Positions 55,318 to 63,969 of a stretch of 64,000 bases of DNA are shown piece after piece. The stretch comes from Armatimonadota bacterium (GTDB lineage: Bacteria > Armatimonadota > Fimbriimonadia > Fimbriimonadales > Fimbriimonadaceae), in the NCBI GenBank assembly GCA_018268395.1, contig JAFDWQ010000008.1:62001-126000 (forward strand), in the 5' to 3' direction. Positions within the stretch are counted from its first letter, which is position 1. Each line of letters starts with the position of its first letter. Below the pieces are notes generated by a model. It ran no database searches. It was not told the DNA's origin and saw nothing but the letters and a program-made list of their open reading frames with translations. The translations under genes and the position numbers were made by a program.

Positions 55318-57108
55318 ATGACCGTGCACGTCCAGCTCTTCGGAGGGTTCCGTGTGACCGTCGGCGGTCGTCCCGTCGAACTCAAGGGCCGGACGGAGAG
55401 CCGCATCTTGGCCCGCGTCTGTCTGGCTGGAGGAAGCCCGGTTTCCCGGCGGACCGTCGCGGCCGACCTCTGGCCGGACTGCGACTTCGACGTCTCGGGC
55501 AACCGCCTACGCACCGGCCTCGTCGGGCTCCGCAAGGCGTTAGGTCCCGTTTCGGGGATCGTGGCCGACCACCGCTCGTTCGCCGTCGACCCGAGCACGC
55601 TTTCGTCGGACGTCGCCAAGGCCTTAGAGGCCGAAAAGGCGGCCAAACGGGCGTTCTCGGACGAAGAGCGAGTGCTTTGGTCGACGGTCCTCGCAGAAAC
55701 GACTTCGTCCTGTCTGTTGCCCGAATGGGACGACGAGTGGGTGGTCGCGGCGAGGACCAGGTGGGGCCAAATCCATGTCGAGGCTTGCCTGCAACGGTGC
55801 GGCATCGCGGTGCGGACGAACGACCTGGAAGCCGCGGCGACATGGGCGGGGAAAGCGCTGGACGCCGATCCGTACTCCTCAGAAGCATGGCGGCTCTGGT
55901 TCCAAGCGCTCGCCGCCCTCGGTCGCGGGCCAGAAGCGGCGCGCAGGTTTTTCCAGGAACGCGAGAAATCGAACCTGAAGGGTCCGCATTGGGCCGACAT
56001 CGACGCTGCCGCAAAGGAAGCGAGGTTGTCCCGGATCCAGCCGGAATCGGGTCGGATCCTGAGCCTGGTCGAAGCGGACTTCGTCCAGAGGACGTTCGCG
56101 CGCATGCTGGACGAAGATCCCGCGGCCGCCGCTCGGTTCCTCGCCCACCGTTCGTGCGGCACTGAAATAGAACGGGAGCCGTCCAGGGCCGTGGACCTGA
56201 TCGAGCGTCTGATCTCGTCGACGAGAGGCCTTCCGGAGCACGTGGGCGTCCGGATCGCCGCCCTCCGTGCCCACGGCCTCTTGTTCGACAGCAGGGCCGT
56301 CCAAGAGCACGGCGCTTGGATCCTGGAGAACGACAACGACGTGTCCCGGCTCCTTGGGACGCACGCCGTCCTCGCCTTCGATAGGATCTTGGCCGGGGAT
56401 TGGGACAGGGCCTTGACCCATGCGGAGAGCGCCCTCGACTCGGCACGGCGGCTCGGAGACCCCGTACGTGTCTGGCGGGCCTTGGCCCAACGAGCTTCGG
56501 TCCATTGGCACAAAGGCCTGACGAAAGAGGCGCTCGAGGCCTACCGCGAAGCGTTCGAGGGATTGAAAGCGGAAGGATCGGATTCGGTCAGGCAACCGAT
56601 GGCCACCATCGCCGTCAACGTCGCTTCGGTCTTGGCGCACGACGGCCTGCCGAGCGAAGCCGAAGCATGGATCCTTCGCGCACGCAGCCTTAGCGGGCCA
56701 GAGTCGGACGAACTCGCGACGTTTCTCGACCCTCTGTCGGGCTACGTCCAGGCGAATCTCGGTCGCAAAGCCGAAGCTGCATCGGAACTTCAGAACGCCA
56801 TCGTCCTTTGTCTCAGGCGGAAGAGCCGCCGACAATTGGAGATCGGATTCGAGTACACGGCCGCGTCACTGTCGGTCTGGGGCGACAGGGCCCGCGCGGT
56901 GGCGTTGTCGCAGTGGTCGGAACGACTCCGTGGCGAGTCGGGTCACTTTCGCTCACCGATCGAACAAGCGTTCGTCGACCGTGTCCTGTCGGCGTGTCCG
57001 GACACGGACCCCGATCCGGAATGGGCCGGGGCGAAGGGGTTGGCGGGCCTGGCCAAATTGGTCTTGGCCAGGCTGGAGCACCATGCTTCCGAGCCGCCCC
57101 GTCCGTAA
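55318..57108 (+). CDS. BTAD-type transcriptional regulator with TPR-like region
   Basis: A 596-residue regulator. It begins MTVHVQLFGGFRVTVGGRPV, the classical first strands of SARP/BTAD proteins, then a winged helix (SRRTVAADLWPDCDFDVSGN) and BTAD helices to about residue 235. The rest is TPR-like (ALTHAESALDSARRLGDPVR). Unlike the 29585 protein it has no NTPase domain. The ATG at 55318 is chosen because TATGAT lies 10 nt upstream; the frame also opens at 55303. Confidence 0.85.
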   Translation: MTVHVQLFGGFRVTVGGRPVELKGRTESRILARVCLAGGSPVSRRTVAADLWPDCDFDVSGNRLRTGLVGLRKALGPVSGIVADHRSFAVDPSTLSSDVAKALEAEKAAKRAFSDEERVLWSTVLAETTSSCLLPEWDDEWVVAARTRWGQIHVEACLQRCGIAVRTNDLEAAATWAGKALDADPYSSEAWRLWFQALAALGRGPEAARRFFQEREKSNLKGPHWADIDAAAKEARLSRIQPESGRILSLVEADFVQRTFARMLDEDPAAAARFLAHRSCGTEIEREPSRAVDLIERLISSTRGLPEHVGVRIAALRAHGLLFDSRAVQEHGAWILENDNDVSRLLGTHAVLAFDRILAGDWDRALTHAESALDSARRLGDPVRVWRALAQRASVHWHKGLTKEALEAYREAFEGLKAEGSDSVRQPMATIAVNVASVLAHDGLPSEAEAWILRARSLSGPESDELATFLDPLSGYVQANLGRKAEAASELQNAIVLCLRRKSRRQLEIGFEYTAASLSVWGDRARAVALSQWSERLRGESGHFRSPIEQAFVDRVLSACPDTDPDPEWAGAKGLAGLAKLVLARLEHHASEPPRP

Positions 57109-57125
57109 GGCGCCCGGGCAGCGGG

Positions 57126-57479
57126 CTATTTTCCGACGAGGAGGCCGATCAGGATGGCGATGATCCCGTTGCCTTCGGGTTGTCCGAGCTTCACCGCGAT
57201 CTTGGCTCCCGGCACGATCGCGTCACGGGCCTGCTGTCGGGTCAATACCACCCATGCGCCGTGTTCGAACCGCTTGACCACGGTGTCCGTGAAGTCCCCG
57301 ATGAACGTGCGCTTGCCGTCATCGAGCTTGACGAGCCAGTGGCCGTTGACGACTTGGGACCCCACCACGCGCGTGAAGTCCGCGCCGCCCCCCTGGGCCT
57401 GGACGGGTGCGGTCAGGCCGAGCGCGAGGGCCGCCACGGCGGCGACGAGAGCGCCGCTACGAAAGAGTTTCCAGTTCAT
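57126..57479 (-). CDS. Small exported hypothetical protein
   Basis: A 117-residue protein with a signal peptide (AALALGLTAPVQAQ), a basic/aromatic central part (VNGHWLVKLDDGKRTFIGDF) and a hydrophobic C-terminus (NGIIAILIGLLVGK) that could be a membrane anchor. No family recognised. It lies on the same strand as the rpsL-rpsG operon but after its terminator. Confidence 0.6.
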   Translation of the reverse strand: MNWKLFRSGALVAAVAALALGLTAPVQAQGGGADFTRVVGSQVVNGHWLVKLDDGKRTFIGDFTDTVVKRFEHGAWVVLTRQQARDAIVPGAKIAVKLGQPEGNGIIAILIGLLVGK

Positions 57480-57569
57480 TGTTGTCCTACTTCGACCGGG
57501 CGCAGAGCGTCTCGGCCGTGTGGACTTTAGCGACCGGAGCGTCACAGTATCGTCACCAGGTTCGTGACG

Positions 57570-57610
57570 GACGAAAGAGGCCGCCCCGCCGGTTCTGGCG
57601 GGACGGCCCT
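57570..57610 (-). terminator. Terminator of rpsL-rpsG
   Basis: On the minus strand GGCCGTCCCGCC-agaacc-GGCGGGGCGGCC (a 12-bp stem with one mismatch), followed by TCTTTCGT. It begins about 28 bp after the rpsG stop. Confidence 0.7.
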
Positions 57611-57635
57611 TCGAGGATCCGTGCCGTGCGTCGGT

Positions 57636-58106
57636 CTAGAACCGGTAGTGCGCGAACGCCTTGTTGGCGTCGGCCATGCGGTGCGTGTCTTCTTTCTTCT
57701 TGACGGAGGGACCGGTGTTGTTGAAAGCGTCGATGAACTCGCCGGCGAGTTTGTCGGTCATGCTCTTGCCGCTTCGCTTCCGAGAGTTACCGACCATCCA
57801 GCGCAGGGCCAGGGTGCGCCGACGGACCGGGCGGACTTCCATCGGGACCTGGTAGTTCTGGCCACCGACGCGTCGCGGCCGGACTTCCATCGTCGGCATG
57901 ACGTTAGCGATCGCCTTATCGAAAACGTCGAGAGGCTCTGCCTCACATTTTTCGGACGCGATCTTCAGCGCTCCGTAGACGATGCGCTCGGATTTCGATT
58001 TCTTGCCGTCCAGCATGAGGCGGTTGATGAACCTCTGCAAGAGTTCCGAACCGTAGACAGGGTCCGGAAGGATGACGCGGGGTGGGACTGCTCCTTTTCG
58101 TGGCAT
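57636..58106 (-). CDS. rpsG: Ribosomal protein S7
   Basis: A 156-residue primary 16S-binding protein: [40 protein letters not shown] and [20 protein letters not shown]. Typical length. It starts 3 bp after rpsL. A terminator follows, so fusA is not on this transcript. Confidence 0.98.
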   Translation of the reverse strand: MPRKGAVPPRVILPDPVYGSELLQRFINRLMLDGKKSKSERIVYGALKIASEKCEAEPLDVFDKAIANVMPTMEVRPRRVGGQNYQVPMEVRPVRRRTLALRWMVGNSRKRSGKSMTDKLAGEFIDAFNNTGPSVKKKEDTHRMADANKAFAHYRF

Positions 58107-58109
58107 AGG

Positions 58110-58490
58110 TTAGCTCGCCTTTTTCGGCCTCTTCGCGCCGTACTTACTGCGGCTCTGCTGGCGGTTGTTGACGCCTGCCGTCTGCTGGGTGCCGCGGACG
58201 ATGTGGTAGCGCACGCCAGGGAGGTCTTTGACGCGTCCGCCCCTCACGAGCACGACCGAGTGCTCTTGGAGGTTGTGGCCGACGCCCGGAATGTAGGCGG
58301 TGACCTCGATCCCGTTGGTCAAGCGGACGCGGGCCACCTTGCGAAGCGCCGAGTTCGGCTTCTTCGGGGTGACGGTCCTGACGACCGTACAGACGCCGCG
58401 CTTGAACGGGTTGTTCTTCAGCGCGGGCGACTTCGACTTGACTCGAATGGGGCTTCGTCCTTTCCGGACGAGCTGGTTCACCGTCGGCAT
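58110..58490 (-). CDS. rpsL: Ribosomal protein S12
   Basis: A 126-residue decoding-centre protein: [40 protein letters not shown] and [20 protein letters not shown], including the PKKPNS and GGRVKD loops where streptomycin-resistance changes occur. The ATG at 58490 is chosen by homology. First gene of the supercluster; leader and promoter described at 58539 and 58666. Confidence 0.98.
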   Translation of the reverse strand: MPTVNQLVRKGRSPIRVKSKSPALKNNPFKRGVCTVVRTVTPKKPNSALRKVARVRLTNGIEVTAYIPGVGHNLQEHSVVLVRGGRVKDLPGVRYHIVRGTQQTAGVNNRQQSRSKYGAKRPKKAS

Positions 58491-58538
58491 GCGTTCCTCA
58501 AATCTGGTCCTTTCCTCACAGGTCTTCCGTCTGAAACG

Positions 58539-58565
58539 AAAAACCCCTGGCTTTTCGCGCAGGGG
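58539..58565 (-). terminator. Attenuator-like terminator in the rpsL leader
   Basis: On the minus strand CCCCTG-cgcgaaaagc-CAGGGG followed by TTTTTCG. It lies between the rpsL promoter (58666-58695) and the ATG at 58490, with no minus-strand gene upstream, so it cannot simply end another transcript. It is therefore a candidate attenuator of the rpsL-rpsG operon. Confidence 0.6.
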
Positions 58566-58665
58566 CCTCGGTCGGTACGGTGTCTCGTTTTTTTCGTCGT
58601 GACGTCCGCGCTGCCGAAGCTGCACCTCGCTGAGTCCGGACAGGCTCGCGCCGTCCGGAAATGGA

Positions 58666-58695
58666 ATTATGCACCGCCCAGTGTCTCAGCGTCAA
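58666..58695 (-). promoter_or_regulatory. Promoter of rpsL-rpsG
   Basis: Minus-strand TTGACG (58690-58695), an 18-bp spacer and CATAAT (58666-58671). The start near 58659 gives a leader of about 170 nt. The -35 box is the same as that of tuf. Confidence 0.7.
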
Positions 58696-58769
58696 GGGCC
58701 GGGACCTAGCAGCGTCCCTCTGCGTCCTTCCCGCAGTTTGAATCTGGACGTCGATGACCATAATCCCCC

Positions 58770-60023
58770 ATGTCCGCCGTCTTTATCCCGATCGCCTTTT
58801 CGGCCGCCCTTGCCCAGATGCAGCACGGCCAACACGGTCAGCACACAGGGCACGACATGCGCGGCGCCCATGAAGGGGCGTTCACGGACGCGCCGATGTC
58901 CCAGGAAGGGAGCGGGACGTCGTGGCTCCCGTCGTCCTCGCCCCACTACGCCAAAATGCTGCCGACCCGGGACGGCGGCGCCCAGCACTTGATGGGGGTC
59001 GCGTTCGGCGGGTTCACCGATGCGGGAGGGACGCGTGGCGAAAGCCAGTGGGCGGCTTCGAGCATGGCGATGTGGAGCGGCAAATGGGAACGGCCGGTCG
59101 GCACCTTAAGCCTGCGCGCGATGCTGTCTTTGGACGCATGGACCAACGGTCGAAGAGGCGTCCCGAACCTCTTTCAAACGGGCGAGACGGAAGGCGGGCA
59201 GCCGCTGACCGACCGACAGCACCCTCACGACTTCGTGGCCGAACTAGCCGGAATCTGGTCCAAGAAGCTGTCGCCCGACGTCCGCGGTTTCGTCTACGCC
59301 GGCCCGATCGGCGAACCCGCCCTCGGTGGCCCGATGTTCATGCACCGTCCGAGCGGTTTTGAGAACCCCGAAGCCCCGATCTCGCACCACTGGTTCGATT
59401 CGTCCCACATCAGCTTCGGCGTCGTGACGTTGGGCGCGACCATGAAAGACAAGTGGAAGATCGAAGCGAGCGCCTTCAACGGGCACGAGCCGGACGAAGA
59501 CCGCTTCGGCATCGATCCGATCGCGCTCAATTCCGCGTCGACCCGGCTCACGTACAACCCCACGCCGGACTGGTCGCTGTCGGCGAGCTACGGCTTCCTT
59601 GATTCGCCCGAAGAACTGGAACCGGGCGTTGACGTCCATCGCACCACGGCGTCGGTCACCTACAACCGACCCATGCCAGGCGGAGACCTTTCGGCGGGCC
59701 TCATGTTCGGACGGAACAGCAAGGAGGGTGAAGACACGGACGCCTGGAACCTGGAAGCGACCTATGCCAATCCGCAATGGAGCGTGTTCGGCCGTTGGGA
59801 AAACGTGGAGAAGGACGAACTGACCGGGGTTCCTGCGGGGACGTACCGGATCAACAAGTTCGTATTCGGTGCGACGAAGAACGTGGCGGTCCGTGACGGA
59901 TTCGAGTGGGGGGTCGGCGCCTATGCCGGCTTCTACTCGTTCCCTTCGACCCTCGAACCGGCTTACGGCAGGTCCCCCGTTTCGTTCGGCGTGTTCTTGA
60001 GAGTCCGACCGACAAGGATGTAG
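58770..60023 (+). CDS. His-rich outer-membrane beta-barrel protein
   Basis: A 417-residue protein. A signal-like start is followed by a His/Met-rich stretch (MQHGQHGQHTGHDM), then the conserved GTSWLPSSSPHYAKMLP, LTDRQHPHDFVAELAG, GPIGEPALGGPMFMHRPSG and PISHHWFDSSHISFGVVTLG. This pattern is known to me from outer-membrane proteins often found beside copper-resistance genes; no such genes are adjacent here. The body is predicted antiparallel barrel. CATAAT lies 5 nt before the ATG, so the mRNA is probably leaderless. Confidence 0.75.
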   Translation: MSAVFIPIAFSAALAQMQHGQHGQHTGHDMRGAHEGAFTDAPMSQEGSGTSWLPSSSPHYAKMLPTRDGGAQHLMGVAFGGFTDAGGTRGESQWAASSMAMWSGKWERPVGTLSLRAMLSLDAWTNGRRGVPNLFQTGETEGGQPLTDRQHPHDFVAELAGIWSKKLSPDVRGFVYAGPIGEPALGGPMFMHRPSGFENPEAPISHHWFDSSHISFGVVTLGATMKDKWKIEASAFNGHEPDEDRFGIDPIALNSASTRLTYNPTPDWSLSASYGFLDSPEELEPGVDVHRTTASVTYNRPMPGGDLSAGLMFGRNSKEGEDTDAWNLEATYANPQWSVFGRWENVEKDELTGVPAGTYRINKFVFGATKNVAVRDGFEWGVGAYAGFYSFPSTLEPAYGRSPVSFGVFLRVRPTRM

Positions 60024-60073
60024 GTTCAGGCAGATCGGACTTTCGGGGGTCGCGCCATAATCCAGCCTCCGAT

Positions 60074-61603
60074 ATGTCCGAAGAACTCTCGTTGCGCGAC
60101 ATCCGCCTTCAGAAGCTGGCCCGGCTCCGCGAGCTGGGCGCCGACCCTTATGCCGTCGAACGCTTCCCGTTCGAGAAAGGGGCGAAACAGCTGTTGGACG
60201 GTTTCGTCGAGGACGAGAAGGTCCGGTTCGCGGGACGACTCGTGTCCCTGCGCTTGATGGGCAAGGCGGCGTTCGCCCACGTCAGCGACGGCGAGGACCG
60301 CATCCAGGGCTACTTCAAGAAGGACGATCTCGGAGAGGACGGCTGGGAGGTGTTCAACCTCCTCGACATCGGCGACCATGTCGGCGTCGAAGGGTTCCTC
60401 TTTACGACCAGGACGGGTGAGAAATCGATCCATGTCGAGCGTTTGACACCGCTCTCCAAGTCGCTTCAGACCCTGCCGCTCGGCAAGGTGCGGGAGATCA
60501 CGGACGAAGGTGGGAACAAAGTCGGCGAAGAGACGTGGTACGGGCTCGAGGACGTCGACCTGCGCTACCGTCACCGCCATCTCGACCTCGTCTGCAACCC
60601 GGACGCCCGACGGTCGCTCTTGGCGCGGTCGCGGATCGTCGCGGCCGTGCGGCGCTATTTCGACTCGAAGGGCTTCCTAGAAATCGAGACACCGATGCTC
60701 CAGATCGAGGCGGGCGGCGCGGCCGCCCGGACGTTCAACACGTTCTACAACGCTTACGACATGGACGTCAAGCTTCGGATCTCGCTCGAACTTTATCTGA
60801 AGCGGATCATCTGCGGCGACGTGCCCAAGGTGTACGAGATCGGACGCGTTTTCCGGAACGAGGGCGTGTCCAACCGCCACAACCCCGAGTTCACGCTACT
60901 GGAATGGTACGAGGCGTTCGCGAACTTGGAGGACGTCATGACCACGGTCGAGGAGCTGTTCCGATACGTCGTAGCCGACTTGGCGTCAAGGCCCGACACA
61001 CCGACGCCTGCCGCCGACTTCTCCAAGCCCTGGCACCGTATCGACCTTCTGACCGAGATCGAAAAGCACACGGGCTTGACCGCCGAAGACCTGTCTTCGC
61101 TCGACAAGGCCAAGAAGGCGCTCGGAGACCGTGAAGTCGTCAACCCTTCGACGGGTAAGCGCATCCACGCGACCGAGGAAGCTCACTTGGGCGGCTTGAT
61201 CGAGAAACTCTTGGAAGTCTTCGTCGAGCCGACGCTCCAGGAACCGACCTTCGTCGTCGGTTATCCGATCGAAACGTCGCCGCTGGCCAAGAAGGACCCG
61301 AACCGGCCCGGCTTTACACGAAGGTTCGAAGGCTACGTGCTCGGACGTGAGATCTGCAACGCGTTCAGCGAGATCAATGACCCTCTCGACCAGCGCGAGC
61401 GGTTCGAGCACCAGATCGCGGAGCGCGCTAAAGGCGACGCCGAAGCGCACCCGATGGACGAGGACTATCTTTACGCCCTTGAGGGCGGGATGCCTCCGAC
61501 AGGCGGCTGCGGGATCGGAATCGACCGGCTCGCGATGCTGTTGACCGGGGCCGAGCACTTGCGGGAAATCCTGCTGTTCCCGATGATGAAGCCGGAACAC
61601 TGA
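60074..61603 (+). CDS. lysS: Lysyl-tRNA synthetase, class II
   Basis: A 509-residue enzyme charging tRNA-Lys. An OB-fold anticodon-binding domain (VRFAGRLVSLRLMGKAAFAH) is followed by the class II core: motif 1 GFLEIETPMLQIEAGGAAAR, motif 2 RVFRNEGVSNRHNPEFTLLE and motif 3 GGCGIGIDRLAMLLTG. Full length. The ATG at 60074 is chosen by homology (MSEELSLRDIRLQKLARLRE); CATAAT lies 12 nt upstream. Confidence 0.97.
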   Translation: MSEELSLRDIRLQKLARLRELGADPYAVERFPFEKGAKQLLDGFVEDEKVRFAGRLVSLRLMGKAAFAHVSDGEDRIQGYFKKDDLGEDGWEVFNLLDIGDHVGVEGFLFTTRTGEKSIHVERLTPLSKSLQTLPLGKVREITDEGGNKVGEETWYGLEDVDLRYRHRHLDLVCNPDARRSLLARSRIVAAVRRYFDSKGFLEIETPMLQIEAGGAAARTFNTFYNAYDMDVKLRISLELYLKRIICGDVPKVYEIGRVFRNEGVSNRHNPEFTLLEWYEAFANLEDVMTTVEELFRYVVADLASRPDTPTPAADFSKPWHRIDLLTEIEKHTGLTAEDLSSLDKAKKALGDREVVNPSTGKRIHATEEAHLGGLIEKLLEVFVEPTLQEPTFVVGYPIETSPLAKKDPNRPGFTRRFEGYVLGREICNAFSEINDPLDQRERFEHQIAERAKGDAEAHPMDEDYLYALEGGMPPTGGCGIGIDRLAMLLTGAEHLREILLFPMMKPEH

Positions 61604-61753
61604 CCGTTCCGTCACAGCTAAGAGATTCACACAGTGGAGAAGTGAGTTAACCGCAGTTCACCGAAGTCTAAGCCGAAACGAACCTGCGCCGCAAAGGCCA
61701 GGGCTATCCACTTTCTCAACTCGACCCTGTATTACGGATACGGTTCCAGCCCC

Positions 61754-62395
61754 TTAAAGTCCGCTGCCGTAGGACGACCCCAGCCTCTGCTTGTACCGAT
61801 CCTCCATCTGATCAAACGTCAAGAATCCGTCCTCCGGACCATAATACAACCCTTTCAGACCTAACTCCTCCAATTTCTTTCTATCTCGAACTAAGCCATA
61901 CGCCATTGTCTTCCAAGTACCCTGCACATACACTTCTGGAGGCATAGCTGCCGACCGGTCCAAAAGCCATGCCGCTCTTAGCACATTGAGCAGTACTGCG
62001 TACTTACCTCCATCCGACGTGTGCCAATTGTCAAGCATGATCTGTACCGTCCGTCCATTGGACGTCCTCATTGCTTGAAGTGGGATAGCCTTCGTCATGT
62101 CGGGCCCAGAACGCGACACGACGATCGGGCCCTCGGGTATGGCCAATCGCATTCTTGGCCATACGACGGCCTTATAAATCTCGCAGAACCTTTCTCGCGA
62201 CAATTCGCTCGTAACTATTTCCTCAGGTGTCGCACTATCGTATAGCGTCTCCGGGTCGTTGTGGACGAGCGCCCACATAGAAGCCCTGGCTTCCGCATCG
62301 ACCGGACTCCAGAGACTTAAGAAGACCCCTACCGCGACGAGAGCCAACGTTATGGTCGTCACGATGACCGGCCTGTGCCGTCGAAGCCAACGCAC
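61754..62395 (-). CDS. Membrane-anchored hypothetical protein, operon gene 4
   Basis: A protein of about 213 residues with one N-terminal transmembrane segment (VIVTTITLALVAVGVFLSLW) and a soluble domain (NDPETLYDSATPEEIVTSEL, RTVQIMLDNWHTSDGGKYAV). No family recognised. The start is uncertain: GTG 62395, 4 bp after the upstream stop, is used; ATG 62470 would overlap the Cys-rich gene by 71 bp. It ends the four-gene operon. The 150-bp gap to lysS (61604-61753) shows nothing. Confidence 0.6.
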   Translation of the reverse strand: MRWLRRHRPVIVTTITLALVAVGVFLSLWSPVDAEARASMWALVHNDPETLYDSATPEEIVTSELSRERFCEIYKAVVWPRMRLAIPEGPIVVSRSGPDMTKAIPLQAMRTSNGRTVQIMLDNWHTSDGGKYAVLLNVLRAAWLLDRSAAMPPEVYVQGTWKTMAYGLVRDRKKLEELGLKGLYYGPEDGFLTFDQMEDRYKQRLGSSYGSGL

Positions 62396-62399
62396 TCCT

Positions 62400-62720
62400 T
62401 TAAACACTACACTGGACCTGTGGAGGAGACCCCGTGCAGTCACCAGCGCTTTCTGACCTTGTAGCATCATAGCTCGTGTACGGGTTACAGGGTGCTTGGG
62501 CACTTGTGCAGTGGTACAAGACCTCCGTGCATTGACAGCAGAAATCACCTTGCTTCTGGCACGACGACGTCGTGCCGACGGTGCTCGTCCTAGAGCAGCT
62601 TCCCGAGCACTGAAGATTGTTGCAATTATCGCCAAAGGCGCTCCAATTACAGCCAGCGTACCCAATGTAAGCCCCGCCTACAATTAATGCAACGCTAAGA
62701 ATGGTTCTACATTTACACAT
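62400..62720 (-). CDS. Cysteine-rich exported protein, operon gene 3
   Basis: A 106-residue protein with a signal or anchor segment (RTILSVALIVGGAYIGYAG), then about 80 residues with a dozen cysteines (CNNLQCSGSCSRT, CQKQGDFCCQC, HCTSAQAPC) and many Ser/Thr/Gly. Such a composition implies a disulfide-stabilised extracellular peptide. No family recognised. AAGGA lies 9-10 nt before the ATG at 62720. It follows a pseudopilin and a thioredoxin-like gene. Confidence 0.6.
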   Translation of the reverse strand: MCKCRTILSVALIVGGAYIGYAGCNWSAFGDNCNNLQCSGSCSRTSTVGTTSSCQKQGDFCCQCTEVLYHCTSAQAPCNPYTSYDATRSESAGDCTGSPPQVQCSV

Positions 62721-62758
62721 GACATTTGTCCTTTTACGTCGCTCCACACTATTACTAC

Positions 62759-63361
62759 TCAATCCTCCCAAAACTTATACTGATAGAACATTCCTCGTTT
62801 GACTCGGAAAGCGATTGATCCTCCCAGGTGCATCCCAATGGCTCGTTGCATGCTGAAACCGTTTGCCGGATAACTGAGCTGATGGTTAGGGTCGAGGAAG
62901 ACTATTGACGCGTCTCCCATCTTTTGAACATGAGCAATCCAGAATGCATCGTATTCTGTGCCAGCGCCTCTCTCGTTGTGGATCGGTGCCCACATCTGCC
63001 AATACGTTGCGTGCATAGAACTCCAAGGGCCCTTCCCATGACAATTCCACCAGTCAACGATGCCGTTTCTCTCCGCTTGCTTCCCAAGGATCGCAGTATA
63101 GGCAAGTCCAGGAAACCCCATCTCTGAACTCGGTGCGGGTGCGTCACTACCGTTCCATTCTTGCCGGTACAAAGTGAGCGCTGTGTAAATTTGTCGGAAA
63201 TTTGACACGCAGCGAGCTTGTTGCCCCCGATCGCGAATCGTTACAAGGGCCGGATACGTCAGAGCCACTAAAATCATCAGTATCGAGACGACGACAAGCA
63301 CTTCGACGACCGTGACACCACTGTCTCTGCAAATTTTCAGGACTGAAGTGGTTTTATTCAT
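62759..63361 (-). CDS. Prepilin-type N-terminal protein, operon gene 2
   Basis: A 200-residue protein with the prepilin signal SGVTVVEVLVVVSILMILVA (Val replaces the usual Phe after Gly; Glu+5 is retained). The following helix has RCVSNFRQIYTALTLYRQEW, and the C-terminal part (GDASIVFLDPNHQLSY, AIGMHLGGSIAFRV) resembles DUF1559/H-X9-DG-type pilin-like proteins. The ATG overlaps the upstream stop by 8 bp. Confidence 0.75.
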   Translation of the reverse strand: MNKTTSVLKICRDSGVTVVEVLVVVSILMILVALTYPALVTIRDRGQQARCVSNFRQIYTALTLYRQEWNGSDAPAPSSEMGFPGLAYTAILGKQAERNGIVDWWNCHGKGPWSSMHATYWQMWAPIHNERGAGTEYDAFWIAHVQKMGDASIVFLDPNHQLSYPANGFSMQRAIGMHLGGSIAFRVKRGMFYQYKFWED

Positions 63362-63863
63362 AGCTTACACCTGGAGGATACTCATCAGGATCGGATGCAG
63401 CCCAAATTAGCCTTCCGGCTCTCACGACGTATGACCTTGGTCGAAAGCACATGTTCAACTGTGTAGCAAGTCGGCCTTCGGGGTCAGACACGCACCATAT
63501 ACTCGGTTCAGAGCCAAAGCTCTTCTTTAGCTCCGCGGGAGGAGCCTGGCCAACGAGTACCACCGCATAGCTGGTCGTTTGGAGGCGGTGAAGATCGAAT
63601 GCCCTCAATGAGCAGCTGTTGCATTCCCCAAGAAGGATGAGGAGAAGATCTCTATCTTGCGGGATAGGCTTTCCGTTCAAGTCGACAGAGTTCCGGAAGA
63701 CTACGTCCCCCAGTTGCGGGTCGTTCTCCGTCAGGAACTCGAGGGACTTGCTGGAGGGCCGACTGAGCCAGCCCTGGCCCCTCATCGAAACAGTCAAGGA
63801 CAAGGCTCCAAGCATGAAGAGCGCCGATGCTTCGAGGAACGAGACTTGGAATCGTCGTTTCAC
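63354..63863 (-). CDS. Membrane-anchored thioredoxin-like protein, operon gene 1
   Basis: A 169-residue protein with an N-terminal transmembrane helix (ASALFMLGALSLTVSM) and a thioredoxin-like domain: DRDLLLILLGECNSCSLRAF holds a CxxC (C-N-S-C) after the central strand, and CFRPRSYVVRAGRLIW matches the C-terminal part of the fold with Pro before the strand. Probable extracytoplasmic thiol oxidoreductase or reductase. The start is uncertain: GTG 63863 with GGTGG about 12 nt upstream and TACAGT at 63888-63893. Confidence 0.65.
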   Translation of the reverse strand: MKRRFQVSFLEASALFMLGALSLTVSMRGQGWLSRPSSKSLEFLTENDPQLGDVVFRNSVDLNGKPIPQDRDLLLILLGECNSCSLRAFDLHRLQTTSYAVVLVGQAPPAELKKSFGSEPSIWCVSDPEGRLATQLNMCFRPRSYVVRAGRLIWAASDPDEYPPGVSYE

Positions 63864-63943
63864 AGCTAATCGGTGACCACCAAGACTACTGTATCGCAAA
63901 ATCACCCCCCCCCCAAGCACATCAAGTAAAAATACGAGGCCAC

Positions 63944-63969
63944 TGGGGCCGGCCCCGGACTTCAGTCCG
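63944..63969. repeat. Palindrome plus 14-bp hairpin at the right edge
   Basis: GGGGCCGGCCCC (63944-63955) followed by CGGAC-TTCA-GTCCG (63956-63969). The second is a member of the 6+4+6 hairpin family with shortened arms. A run of ten C lies just before (63905-63914). No gene is seen from 63921 to the end. Confidence 0.6.
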
